64,000 nt of DNA from NCBI RefSeq assembly GCF_000439455.1, contig NC_021833.1, positions 496,001 to 560,000 on the forward strand. Reading direction: 5' to 3'. The stretch comes from Spiroplasma diminutum CUAS-1. Lineage in GTDB: Bacteria; Bacillota_I; Bacilli_A; Mycoplasmatales; Mycoplasmataceae. The position numbers and the translations under genes are program-made. Under the pieces are notes generated by a model that was given only the letters and a program-made list of their open reading frames with translations, was not told the DNA's origin and did not search any database. Position 1 is the first letter of the stretch, and each line of letters begins with the position of its first letter. Positions 20,639-32,802 of the stretch are shown here, piece after piece.

Positions 20639-22468
20639 TTACCTCATATCTATTTTGTTAAATTTATAAATAGAAATAATTATAAAAATTAACGCTAAAA
20701 ATAATTGAACTAATAAATAAATTCATGATTTAACATAATTATTATAAGTATCTGTTTTTATATAGTTTTTATCATTAAGATCAAATTTATATGAACTATA
20801 ACTTAAAAATAAATTCTTTTGATCATTGAAATAAATTTTTGATTTAGCATAATTTTTAAATCAAAAATCATTATATGAAAAGCCAGACATATTTGTATAA
20901 TTGTTTCATGTTCCATTAAATAAATTTAAATTATTATATAGATTAAATTTATTTCTTGATCCCGAATAAGAAATTCAACCACTATTTGATTTATCTAACT
21001 CATAATTTGTGGAGACAACATATTTGCTTGTATAATCTATAAAATATTCTTCTAAGATTCTTGAAGCTAACATAAGTGGAAAATATAAATTATTATTTAC
21101 AAACTTATTTTCATTAGTTCCAGCTTTAAAAGTAAAACCATTTTGCAATGTAGGACTTGGAGTTAAATTATATTTATAAAAATTTATTAAGTATTCTTTT
21201 TTTAATACTGCTTCAACAGAGTTATTATTTTTATATATTTTACTTTTTGTTTCATCAACAGAAATAAATTCACCAAAATAATCCGAAGAAAATTCTTGAA
21301 ACTTAGGAATTTCTTTTGTAATTGTTGTTACAAATTGATATAAATCTTCTAATATTAATTTCATATCTTTTTCTAAACTATTACTATTAATTAAATCTTT
21401 TAGTTCATCTTCTGAAATAAAAGTATTTTTTAAATATACTTCCATGTTAACTGAATCATTAACTCTAAAGTCTTTTAAATCACTTATCGATGCATCCAGG
21501 GGTAAACTTTTAATTTTAAGATCAGTTACACTAATTTCCTTATCATTTTCTTGAATTATATTTAGTTTACTTCAAAAATCTGTAAGTCTTTTTGAGATAA
21601 TTTGATCGGTTACAAACGACTCTTTTGTAAATCTATTATCTTCAACCATAAATTTATTTAAAGCATATGATAAATATGGATATTTCACTTGATAATTTAA
21701 AACATATTTCTGTAAATCAAATGCATCATAGAGATCAGCTACTTTATAAATTTGTCCACCATTATAATCAAATTTCAAAGTCAATTGACTTTCTTTTGTT
21801 TCAATAAATTGTCTTGGAATATTAGAAAGAAAAGTAATTGAAATTAATAATGTAGAAATTATTGTTGTGATTTGTACAGAAGTAAATAATAATAAGAATA
21901 ATATAAAAGACATTAAAAATAATACAGATAAAAAAGTATATATAAAAAATGATAAGTTCAATCTAAATATTAAATTTATATTATTTGTAGCTAATAGTCC
22001 AAAAATAGAAATAACACCAGATGATATTAAAATATTAGAAGTTATTATAATTAATAAAAGAATATATTGAGAACCTAACATTTTAGTTCGTGATACTTGA
22101 TTTGAAAAAATTAAATATAAAAGTTTATTATCTAAAATATTAATTATAAAAAATTGAAGTGCTCGCAATATTACTAAAAAAATAAATAATGAAATATAAA
22201 CTATTATATAAAAATTAAAAAATACAACTATATCTTTTCCTTCTGAAATAAATATAAAAGAAATTGAGAATAGAAATGGAAATATTAATAATAAAATATT
22301 TAAAATTAAAAATGATTTTTCTTGAAAAAGTACTTTAAAATTAAATTTTAATAAATTATTTATTGATATTTTATTTTTTAAATTAGTACTAAGCAAAATA
22401 TTATGTTGTGCTTCTTTCAATAAAGATTGAATTGTCTGATAAAGCTGAATTGTATTCTTCGTAAACAA
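20639..22468 (-). CDS. ABC transporter permease with large extracellular domain
   Basis: The 609-residue protein has a first helix pair near residue 50, then four hydrophobic helices (VVFFNFYIIVYISLFIFLVI and following). A 300-residue extracellular domain comes next, and a final helix (IYLLVQLFLALIFIIISIY) near the C-terminus. This is the outline of a type VII/ABC-2 or FtsX-like exporter with a big outer domain. The start overlaps the lipoprotein gene by 68 bases if TTG at 22468 is used; a later TTG near 22413, after GAAAGAAG, is also possible. Many TGA codons are Trp. Confidence 0.65.
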
Positions 22469-24299
22469 AAACTAAATTTAGAAAGTTAAATTTCATTTGT
22501 ATTGCAGTAGTTCTTTCAAAAAAACCAGTATATCTTGTAGTTTGCTTAAATCCATTATCTTGTTTTGTTAAATCAGAATATATTGCATTAAATGAGATTG
22601 ATTCGTTTTTTTCTCTATAGTTAGCCATTTTAAATTCAAAAGTTGATTGATTTCCTTCATCTAATAATTTATCTCTAAAATTAATTTGGTCACCACGTTT
22701 CAATGATAAACTTTGATTCATTTTACTAGTATAACTACTCGCAGTTGATTGTAGTTTATCTCAAATATTTTCTTCAAGTTCATTATCTCTGACTTTTCCA
22801 CTAAACGCAATTGGAGCATTAAATTCAGTATTATTATTTTTATTAACTATAGTAGTCTTTCTTGTATCAAATACATTTTGAAATGATTTAATACCCTTTA
22901 CTGCGTTAAAGTAAACTGCATTACCAAAAGAAGTATCTTTTAACATTGTTGAATTATTTGAATCACTATTTTCACTATTATCAATTGAAGCTGAATAAGA
23001 TATAACAAAATCATTTATTGATAAACTATAGTTTTCATTTATTTTAAGAGATAAACCATTAATTGTAACTTCTCCATTCATAAATGAATTAGACTTTTCA
23101 TAATTACCTGTATATTTATTTGCTTCTTTGAATTGATTAAAACTAACTTTGTAGTCGTCATTCATTATATTAATATTTTTATTAAGTAAGCTAAAAAGCT
23201 TATCATTTACATTTTTTAGTCCATAATCTTTGAAATTTATTTCATTTCCATTTTCTTCTAAATTAATAAAGACTGAATTATTTATAGCTTTATAACTTTG
23301 TTCGTCGGTCTTATTTTTAAATAAACTAAATTTTTTATCTTCCATTTTATCATTTATGGTACTTTTTGAAACTGTCACATTATTTTCTGAGAATTCTAAA
23401 CTAATATTTATATCTTTTAAATATTTATTTTTAATAAATGTTTTAATTTCGTTTTTAAATCCTTCACCATTATAAATGTTAGAAAAAATATTTTGTCTTT
23501 TTTTAGAATCAAATAGATCAAACATTTTGTAACTTTCATCTTTTTTAATATTAAATTCCATCATTTTAGAATCCAATCATGAATAGTTACTATCAGTATT
23601 TAAATAATCACTTTTAGCTTTTGAATTAATATCATTAACTATTGAAATTAAAACCTCATCATTTGTAAAAGTAAATGATAAATGTAAATTAGTATTAAAA
23701 CTTTCTTTAATACCTTCTTGATTTTTATATTGAATTTTTACATTTAAATCGATAACTGTTGAAGATAAAAAGTAGTCTGTACTACTATCAAATTCTTGTT
23801 CTTCATTTCAATTTCTATTTGTATATTTTATATCAATAGTATTTTTATCAAAGTTTGAATCCTCAACTACTTTATTATTTAAAAGTATTACATTATATTT
23901 ATCAGAACTTGTAGCTAAAGTATTTAACTGATTTTCTAGTTCAGATATTTTTAAAATATTATTAAAATCACTGACAATATCATTTTTAATATTTTCAGGC
24001 ATTTCACTTTTTGCAGTATTATTTTTTTGATCAGTATTTACTCCATACTTTTCAATATTTTCTCTACTAAAAAAGTTATAAGCTGTATTATCATTCACTA
24101 ATCCTATTAACTTATTTTTTTTAGAGTTTGCAAAGTCACTTATTATTTTACTTGTTTCTTCTTTTAAAGCTTTAATTAATTCAGAAACATCTTCATTAGT
24201 CTCTTTTTGATCTTCAACTTTATTTCCACAAGCAATAACACTTATTGGCGCTGGAACAATAACTCCAAAACCTACTAATAAATGAATTAACTTTTTCAT
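22401..24299 (-). CDS. Large lipoprotein linked to the ABC transporter
   Basis: A 632-residue protein begins MKKLIHLLVGFGVIVPAPIS and has a lipobox VIAC with Cys 24, so it is anchored to the membrane outside the cell. No enzymatic motif is seen; the mature part is Lys-, Asn- and Ser-rich with no second membrane segment. Its end overlaps the permease start, so it is most likely a functional partner of that transporter. Upstream, the promoter has a 19-T spacer (24364-24394) of the type that allows length-dependent switching. Confidence 0.75.
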
Positions 24300-24363
24300 T
24301 TTTTTCCTTCTTTCATTATTTAATGAAAAAAGTCAAATATGTACCCTATAAGTTGCTTTTTCT

Positions 24364-24394
24364 ATCTTATCTAAAAAAAAAAAAAAAAAAACAA
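24364..24394 (-). promoter_or_regulatory. Promoter with a 19-base homopolymer spacer
   Basis: On the minus strand TTGTTT (24394-24389) and TAAGAT (24369-24364) enclose a spacer of 19 bases, made of the remaining T run (T19 at 24391-24373) plus AGA. The spacer is two bases longer than the usual 17. A homopolymer between -35 and -10 boxes drives phase variation of some Mycoplasma lipoproteins. Here this is inferred. Confidence 0.45.
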
Positions 24395-24467
24395 TGGTTT
24401 TTATTACTAATCGTGTTAAAAATAGAAAAAGATATTCAATTAATTAACTGTTTTTTATATTTTTATC

Positions 24468-24665
24468 TTAATCTTCAACAATTTCTTTTGCATTGTTTAA
24501 ATTAAATACAGAGGTTTGTCAAACTTCATTTCCTGAAGAAACTCATCCACTAACTCCAATTAATAAATAAAATTTTGAGTTTCAATACCCTATTCCCTTA
24601 TTTAAAAGTGATTATATGAAGCACCTATATCCTTGTTTGTAAAACTATAATAATTATTAGAATCA
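24468..24665 (-). pseudogene. Short gene remnant with a frameshift
   Basis: Two short coding-like stretches are in adjacent frames on the minus strand. The first reads YYSFTNKDIGASYNH and the second, after a one-base shift, LLNKGIGYWNSKFYLLIGVS, then WVSSGNEVWQTSVFNLNNAK to a TAA at 24468. Several TGA codons act as Trp, which is what real genes here show. There is no usable start. It is a remnant of an unidentified gene between the lipoprotein promoter and the plus-strand START-like gene. Confidence 0.4.
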
Positions 24666-24727
24666 GTTATTTTATTTTTAATTAAATAAGTGTTAATATT
24701 TAATAAGTATAAAACTAAGGGGTATTT

Positions 24728-25171
24728 ATGAACAACTATGAAATAAATTTAGAAATAAATATTAAAGCACCTATTGAATTAGTTTGAGAAGAAATAATTA
24801 ATTTTCATGAATATGGTGTTTGAAATCCTGTATATTCATTTATTAAAGGAAAATTTGATGAACATAGTAAATTAAAAATAGTACTTAAAAATAATATGAA
24901 GTTAAAAGCTAAAATTTTAGAGATCAATGAATTAAATAACTTTAGTTGATTAATGACAATTGGACCTAAATTTCTTTTTAATTCTATTCATAATTTTGAA
25001 TTAGTAAAATTAGATAACGAAAACTGCAAATTTATTCAAAATGAAAAATTTGCAGGACTTGGTGTTAAAAGATTTTGAAAAAAAATGAAACTACAAACAG
25101 AGCAAGGATATGATTATATGAATATGGCATTAAAATATCTTTGTGAAAATAAATTTAAACAAAAAAAATAA
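24728..25171 (+). CDS. START/SRPBCC-like domain protein
   Basis: The 147-residue protein begins MNNYEINLEINIKAPIELVW and has the family opening APxEVWxxIxxFxxYxxWNP (here APIELVW then YGVWNP). The long beta segment and the final helix (QTEQGYDYMNMALKYLCEN) complete the SRPBCC fold, which binds hydrophobic ligands in a cavity. The natural ligand cannot be told. It has an AAGGGG ribosome site 7 bases before the ATG and ends in a perfect palindromic terminator. Confidence 0.7.
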
Positions 25172-25198
25172 AAGACAATTTTAATTAAAATTGTCTTT
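25171..25198. terminator. Bidirectional terminator
   Basis: AAAGACAATTTT pairs with AAAATTGTCTTT around AATT, followed by T runs in both directions. It serves the converging START-like gene and the large lipoprotein gene. Confidence 0.85.
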
Positions 25199-25208
25199 TT
25201 AATTAGAA

Positions 25209-27302
25209 TTAGTGTACTAATAACTTAATTTCACCAATTTCTAATTTACTGTTTTTATTATATTTAAGAATAATATTAAATACATTTTCAACTGTTCCAT
25301 CAGTTACAGTATATTCAAAATCATTTATTGCATTTCTTTTTATAACTACACTTATTCTTTTAAATAAATTTATAGCTTCAGTTTTCAATGCACTAATTTT
25401 TTCATCATTCTCATCTTTTCATTTTGAAAGTACATTACCTGTTTGAGAAAATATCTCTTTATTACTTTCTAAAATTTTAAAGAATTGTTCAAATACTGAT
25501 CCCTCTTTTACAGTTCCATCAGAATTCATTCCAAGAACTTCAAACATATTATTAATATCTTTTAAAGCATTTTCTAATGTTGAATCTTTTTTTAGTCTTG
25601 AAATTAATTCTCCTAAATCATTAAAATTTAATGTTGAATTAGTTGTTTGACTAAAAGCTGAATCTAAATCATTTACAATTTCTTTTAAAGATTTATTTGT
25701 TATAAAGTCCATTGAACTTGGTTTAGCTTCATTAAAACGTTTTTGTTCTTCTTCATTTTGTTCAACATCTTCTTCAGAGTTTTCTGTAAGTCCAGATAAA
25801 CTAATTTGATTCATTGGTACTGTTAAAAGATCTTTAATTGAAAAGTTCAATTTTGTATTTGAATTATTTCATAAATAACCCATTCAATCTTCTTTAAATT
25901 TATCTGCATCTCCATTATCTTTTATTTTTGAAATGATTTCTTTTACTGGACTTGGTAACATACCTTGAACTGTAAATATTAATCCAATTACTGTAGAAAA
26001 TAGTGTTCCACCATATTCCTTATTAATTCCTCCATTAATAAATGATCTAACAAGTGCATTAACATAAATATTAAAGAAACCTGCATTAATTTTATCTTGA
26101 CCCATTGCTTTTATTGCAAATTTACTCAATATTCCCATCAAACCATCATTTACTTTTTCTGTAAAATCTTTTGTTACACTAAAGTTTTTTGAGTTAGTTA
26201 CAAACAATGCGCCAATATAGTTTTTAAATACTATACCAGTTTCATCATTATTAACCATGAAGTTTAATTTTTTAAATATTTGTTTAATGTCAATTTGATT
26301 TGTATCAACAATTCTACTTCTTTTAACTTCAATTATTTCTAAAGTTAAAACTGAAGAAGTCATTTCATCATAACTAAATTGTTCTAAGTAAACTAATAAA
26401 GTTCTTACAAATCTAATTACTTCTGCAATTGAATCTATGTTTTCTAGGAAGTCAACTTTAAGTTCAACTTCTCCATCCATTATTGATTTCATTTTATCTA
26501 CTAATGTTGAAGTTGCTGATGAAATATTATCATCAATGTCTTGTTGAGATGCATAAGATAATTTTTCAGCACCTTTTCCATCAATAATTTTATTTATTGC
26601 ATTTGACAAACCAATCACACTTGAATTAAGTGCTGTTTGGTAACTCATATCTTTATAAAGATCATTTGAAAAAGCATTTTCTAATGCTTGTAGAGCATCT
26701 TGATTTAATACATTTCCAATTGTTTTTAGTAACTCTGGAGATACTATTGATTCTATCATTGCTGGATTTTGTGCAACAGCTGCAATTAATTGTTGTAATT
26801 GTGCTGGATCTGATAGAAATCCTAATACTTGAGGAATTGTATTTTTAATTGCATCAACAATCCCTTCATCTTCTACACCTGGGTCAAGAACATAATCTTG
26901 ATATACATTATCAGAAAGTTTTAAATCTGATGCTAACATATTGTTTACATTAAAGTATTTACTTGCTATTGTATTAAATTTTGCATTACTTTCAACATTT
27001 TCTGATTCATCAAATTTAGTTAATCCTAAATCTTTTAAATATTCATTTTTAACATTATTGTCCATATAATATTTACTACTAAAATGAGTTTCATTATCTG
27101 AAAGAGCATTTTGGTTTAAAAATAATGTCTTTGAATACTGTGACATTAATTTTGAAATAGTATCTTGTCTTGCTTCAGTTTCAAAGCCTTCATCTGGCTT
27201 ACTTGGATTTTCAGGAGCAACTTTGTTTCCACAAGCAACAACTGCACTTGCGGTTGAAGCTGACATTGTTATTGCCCCCATTAAACTTAATAATTTTTTC
27301 AT
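25209..27302 (-). CDS. Large lipoprotein, MOLPALP-like
   Basis: A 697-residue protein starts MKKLLSLMGAITMSASTASA and has the lipobox VVAC with Cys 24 followed by GNK. The mature protein is helical, with two long segments of Gln/Ala/Leu repeats (AQLQQLIAAVAQNPAMIES) and a hydrophobic patch near residue 440. This agrees with MOLPALP-type lipoproteins of the Spiroplasma group, though I name the family from overall look only. It lies 21 bases downstream of the GDSL-lipoprotein gene, same direction, so the two probably share a transcript. Function is surface-related but unknown. Confidence 0.65.
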
Positions 27303-27323
27303 TTTGTTTTCCTCTCTTTAATT

Positions 27324-28445
27324 TCATTTGTTTTCAATTTCTTTTAATATCATTTTCATAGCTGTTTGATGACCAACTTTTGTTGGATGAACATAATCTA
27401 TGAAAAAGAAATCATCTTGTTTTCCTTCATTTACAGATTTAACAGTTGCACTAATTTCTAAATTACTTAAATCAGCAGAACTTAAATCTGGCATTTTAGA
27501 ATTACAAAGATCATCAATTACATTTGCATTAGAATTTTCATTTTTAAATTCTTCTAGAATATCTGAAAATCTTGAATACAGATCAAAATATAATATTTGA
27601 TTGTTATAAGCTTTATTTGCTTTATTTATTAATTTTGCAATTTCGTAATTAAAATCATCACCAATTGTTTTTATTTTTTCTTTGTACGATGCTGATGTTT
27701 TATTGTATCTTGGTATTAGTGTCATATCTGGAGGAGATAAGAAAACTATTTTTTTAGCTCCATTATTCAATAAAGTATAAAGAGCATTTTTAATATTTAA
27801 TAAAGCGTCCACCATTATTTCTTCTCTTTTATTTGAATTTTCCATGTTATCCAACATAGAAAACATATCGTTTCCACCAATTTCCACTAAGAACAAATCA
27901 TCATCATGAATAACTTGTTGTTCTACAAGAGCTTGTGCTTGTTTATATATTCCTGTATTTCCCATTAATAAAGCAGCAGTCCCTGTAACTTCATAAGCTG
28001 TTGCTCCTCCAACTGAATAATTTTTTCCTCAAACTTTTTCATTATCTTTTTCAATATCAGCTTTATGAATTAAATTTGAAGATTTAAATTCTTGAGTTGT
28101 AAATTCTAAATGTTGATTTAGCAAAGCAGCTGTAGTTAATCCATTACTGAATCCACCAACATACTCGCCTGTTATTTTTAAATCAATTCCTAATTTATCT
28201 TTTGCAACAGTTTGTATTCCACCTTGATCACTTAATGAATCACCAAGAGTGAAAAAATTTGAAAAACCTTTATGTTTATTTTTATCATCGCTTGTATCTT
28301 TAATATTTCTTCTGTCAAATTGTGTTCCAATATTTTTATCAAAATCGTAATTTATATCTGCACTTTTTGGAATGCATGAAACAACAGTTGAACTTGAAAT
28401 TGTTAAACATCCAATTGAAGAAAGTGTCATAAGTAATTTTTTCAT
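27324..28445 (-). CDS. SGNH/GDSL hydrolase lipoprotein
   Basis: The 373-residue protein has a signal with lipobox VVSC (Cys 24) and an SGNH hydrolase domain. The nucleophile block is FTLGDSLSDQGG near residue 70, the Asn block is EIGGNDMFS, and the catalytic Asp-His block is DYVHPTKVGH near the C-terminus. These are esterase/lipase blocks I, III and V. It is likely an extracellular membrane-anchored esterase or phospholipase. Its start overlaps the stop of the membrane protein upstream (TAATGA), so the two are coupled. Confidence 0.85.
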
Positions 28446-29377
28446 TATTTATTTTTTCCCTTCTTTGAATTTAAAATTCATAAACTTAAAAAAGTTATAT
28501 ATATTGGTAAAACCAATATTATAAAAATAAAGAATAATACAATTCCAATTCTAAGAACAGTTAATGTATTTGTAAAAAATGGATAAGATAAATCTTCATA
28601 TGTAACTTTTGATTTTGCCATATTATTTTCGTTTTGACTTTTGTCTTTGAAAATACTGTGTCCCATAATATTAAAACCAAATTTTATATTTTCAATTTGT
28701 CTATTTAGAAATCATACTTTGTTATTTACAAGTAAAGTTCCTAATCCTTTTTTTACAGTTATTCCATTTAGTCCCGGACCTTCATAACTCATATATGAAT
28801 CATAAGTTTCTTGATCAATTATTGTTTGATTTCTTTTTGCATCTTGATAGAAGCTAGAAGAAAATATTTGATTTAGTCCATTGCTCTTAAACATTCATTG
28901 TATTCCAGCATTCACATATCCAAAACTCAAAAATTTTGTTGCAACTGCCTGGTCAAATTTAATTAAGTCAATTCCTAAATCATAAAGATCAATGTCCTTG
29001 TGATTTTTTATGTCATCGCCTCATCTATTTTCAAATCATTGATTTGAAAAGTTTGTATATGCTTCTTTACTAATTGCATAATTGACATCTTCATAAGAAT
29101 TTAAAGTTGATATTGCATCACTTGTATAAGCACTTTTAATTGCTGTGTTCATAACTTGTTCATATGTTACGTCATTGCCATCAACAACATATTTACCTTG
29201 AGGCATAATTTCTTTTATTTGTTTTTCAATACTATTAATAAATTTCTTTGATTCTAATCCCAATCCAGGAGTAACCATAAGAAGACTAAATAAAAATAGA
29301 AATGAAACTAATATAGAAGAAATAATAATTTTTAGCTTTATTTTTTCATAAAGAAAATTTTTTATCTTTTGCTTCAT
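28445..29377 (-). CDS. Two-helix membrane protein (310 aa)
   Basis: The frame starts MKQKIKNFLYEKIKLKIIIS, with a first helix (IIISSILVSFLFLFSLLMV) near residue 20 and a second (IGIVLFFIFIILVLPIYIT) near the C-terminus. The 220 residues between would be extracellular. A basic tail follows. It reads straight into the SGNH lipoprotein gene with a TAATGA overlap. Several TGA codons are Trp. Family not recognised; a surface partner of the esterase is possible. Confidence 0.6.
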
Positions 29378-29809
29378 CTGTATAATTCCTTTTACATTAC
29401 TATTTTTTTATTCATGATTTATAAATATTTTTTCGCTTGCAAACTAAATTTAAACTTATAATCATTTTTTTCTCACCTAAATTCATAGGCTTACAAAAAA
29501 TATACTCTTTTGTTTTTTACTTAACAATTTTTTAAATGCTTGACTTTTTCTCATTTTTTTATTCTTACTCTCTTAATAAAAAAAGTAACACCTATTTTAT
29601 TGATTCTTTTACTACTTAAATTTTTTGAAAAAAAAAAAAAAAAAGTAAAAAATTACTTTTTAAAATTATTAGAAAATTTATTTATTAATAAACACTTATT
29701 TATGGGGTTTATTTTTTTCTAACTAAAAAGAGTTTTTAAATTAAAAATACTTTTTTTCTTTAATAAAAATATTTTATATAATCTAAATTATTTTATAAAA
29801 AAAGTAAAT
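29378..29809. other. Intergenic region with 17-A tract and hairpin
   Basis: These 430 bases have no gene. A stem AAAAAGTAA/TTACTTTTT near 29640-29660 joins the 17-base A tract (29628-29644), so on the minus strand it looks like a terminator with a very long T tail. The rest is plain A+T-rich DNA; a GGAATTATAC site precedes the gene at 29377. Confidence 0.4.
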
Positions 29810-29827
29810 CTAATGATTTACTTTTTT
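29798..29827. terminator. Terminator of the P-type ATPase gene
   Basis: AAAAAAGTAAATC (29798-29810) pairs with GATTTACTTTTTT (29815-29827). The hairpin overlaps the last codons of the gene. Confidence 0.75.
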
Positions 29828-32701
29828 CTTTGATTTTCTTTTTTGTTTTTCTTTTTGTATATCAAGTTCAACTAATTCTTGAGTTAAAATTCTATTTCTT
29901 CTTCAAGGATCTGGTCTATAATGATACACTCCAAAAGTAATTCCATCCATTAATAACATAAACATTACTGGAATAATTGAAATCCCTAACGCTCCTGGAA
30001 TTAAATATCAATTGTTCATTGAATAACTTTGAATTGAAGCAAGATTTAATATTTTTTCATTAAATCCTGGAATGAAAACTACAATAATATTTAATAAAAT
30101 AGCCATCATACTTGCTAATCATAATTGTTTGTTAACAATTAAATTAATTTTTTTATCTGATTTTCAATTTGATAATTTAATGAAATTTGCATAGAAACAA
30201 GGTGCACATGTTATTGCTATAAACATTGCAGTTCTACCAAAGTCACCTATTTCAATTTTTTGTTCAACTGTTAAATCTTTACTTCTTAGTGCAGCATGTC
30301 AATTTGAACCAAATGAATCATTTCCAATAATTCTTATTAAATCATCACTAGTTACAAACATCATTCCAAAGTAGTATGCTCCAATTGAAGCAATTGTTGT
30401 AAAGATTATAACTTTTACAAAAGTATAACCTAAACCCTTAAACAAGGAGTTTTTTCCTTTAATTGGTTTTATTTTCATTAAAGTTGGATCATTTGCACCC
30501 ATACCCATTGAAAGAGCAATAATTGATTCAACAATTAAGTTCATTCATAAGATATTTGTAGCTTCTAAAGGAGAAACTGAATTAATTACAGAAAGAATAA
30601 ATATTGCAAGTACGTTTGCTAAGTTTACTCCAATTACAAAAGCAATTGCTCTTTTAATTTTTTGATAAACATTTCTTCCTTCATTAACACCTTTAATAAT
30701 AGTTTCAAAGTTATCATCAGTTAATATAATATCACTTGCTTGTTTTGCAACATCAGTTCCTGTAATACCCATAGCAACACCAATATCAGCTTTACTTAAA
30801 CTTGGAGCATCATTAACTCCATCACCTGTCATTGAAACAATATTTCCCTTTTGTTTTAAAGCATCAACAATTCTAACTTTATGTTCTGGGTTAACTCTTG
30901 CAAATACTTTAATTTGTTCAATTACTCTTAATAATTGATTATCATCAAGTCTGTTTAAATCCTCACTGCTCATTACTTCATATTCAGAATGAGCTAAATC
31001 TAAATCTCTTGCAATAGCAAGTGCAGTTATAGCATGATCTCCTGTAATCATTACAACTTCAATTCCAGCATCATGTGCTAATTGAACAGCATTAACTGCA
31101 GTTTCTCTAACTGGGTCAATCATAGCAACTGCACCTAAAAATACTAAATCATGTTCTAAATCATCTTTATCAGTCAATTTGTCATAATCTAAATGATATG
31201 CAAATGCAAGTACTCTTAAAGCGTCTTTTGATAATTCATTAGACATTTCAAGTAATTGTTTTTTATCTTCTTCAGTTATATCTCTTAGAACATTATCTAC
31301 CATGATTTTGCTACATCTTTGTAGCAATTGATCAATTGCTCCTTTTGTAAAAGCAGTGTTAATTCCATCAATTGTATTAACTGTTGTCATCATTTTTCTT
31401 TCACTATCAAAAGGCATTTCATCGATTCTTTTTCAAATATCACGTGAATCTTGTTCGTCATATCCAATAATTTCTGCATAGTCAACTAATGCTAATTCAG
31501 TTGGATCTCCAATTCTTTCATTCCCTTCTGTAACTGAGTCATTACATAATACTAATGCTTTTAAAAATAGATCCATATGCTTATCATTTTTTTCTTTGGC
31601 ATATTCTTTTGAAGTAATGATTTTATTGTCCATAATCATTTTTTTAACAGTCATTTTGTTTTGAGTTAATGTACCTGTTTTATCAGTACAAATAAAATTA
31701 ACATTTCCTAATGTTTCAACTGCTTGTAGTTTTTTTATAATAACATTTTGTTTTACCATTTTTTTAGTACTTATACTTAATGTAATAGATACAACTGCAG
31801 CTAAACATTCTGGAATAACTCCAATTGCCAAAGTAATTGCAACCATTAAGTAGTTTGCTCAAGCTTTTTGATCTCCACTAAAGAATAATGTACTAAAAAT
31901 TAAGATAGCTAAAATAAAGCTCAATCCACTAATTCAGTAAGTAAATGAATTTAGTTTTTTTTCTAATGGAGTTGATTCTTCTTCATTTTCATTAATTGAT
32001 TTTGCAATTTTACCAATTTCAGTATTTTCACCAATTTTAGTAACAACACCAATTGCTCTTCCTGAAGTAGTAAATGTTGACATAAATGCAACATTTTTCA
32101 TTTCAGCTAAAATTGTTGTTATTTCTTTTAAAGGTAAATGAGTTTTTTCAACAGGTAATGATTCACCTGTAAGAATTGATTCATCAATTGTTAAATCACT
32201 TGATTCAATAATTCTTAATTCAGCTGGAACATATTTTCCTGCTTCTAAAACAACAATATCACCTGGAACTAATTCTGATGCATCAATTTCTTGTTGCATA
32301 TCGTTTCTAATTACTACAGCTTTTGGTTTAGAAAGAGACTTTAAAGCATCCATTGATTTTCTTGCTTTAATAGTTTGAACTGTTTCTAAAATAGCATCAA
32401 TTAAAACAATAGAAAAAATAACTATTGCATCAATAAATTCTGAAAGTTCAATTTTTCCTTTATTTGATATTATAGGAGCAACTATTGAAATAACTGCAGC
32501 TCCCATTAGAACTAATAATATTGGTTCTACAAGTGTTTTTAAAAATATTATGTATCAAGGAGTAACCTTTCCTTGAGGTAATTCATTTTTACCAAATTTT
32601 TCTTGTTTAACTTCAACTTCTTGATTTGTTAAACCTTCTTTTAAATTTGTTTCTAAATTATTTTCGAGCTCTGTTTCAGAACTTAAAAGATGTTCGTCCA
32701 T
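29810..32701 (-). CDS. P2-type cation-transporting ATPase
   Basis: A 963-residue P-type ATPase of the Ca2+/SERCA-like kind. It has the actuator LTGES, the phosphorylation site DKTGTLTQ, the hinge MTGDGVNDAPSLSKAD and the soluble-domain motif MITGDHAITA. Helix 4 has the IGVIPECLAAVVSI stretch, where PEGL/PECL with a preceding V-I is the pattern of calcium pumps. Ten membrane helices are placed as usual. It probably exports calcium (or Mn2+). Near full family length, with its own terminator at the end. It is a single gene. Confidence 0.85.
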
Positions 32702-32775
32702 ATTTTTCCCATTTCTTCTTTTATATAAAAAAATTATAACAAAAAAATAATAAATGATAATAGATTTAATAAATA

Positions 32776-32800
32776 AAAAGTACTTTAAAAAAGTACTTTT
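32776..32800. terminator. Terminator of glyA
   Basis: AAAAGTACTT (32776-32785) pairs with AAGTACTTTT (32791-32800), T tract on the minus strand. Confidence 0.75.
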
Positions 32801-32802
32801 TA

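Noticed and set aside
24323-24505. Plus-strand open frame spanning the A19 tract
   Set aside because: No ribosome site; it runs through the promoter of the lipoprotein gene.
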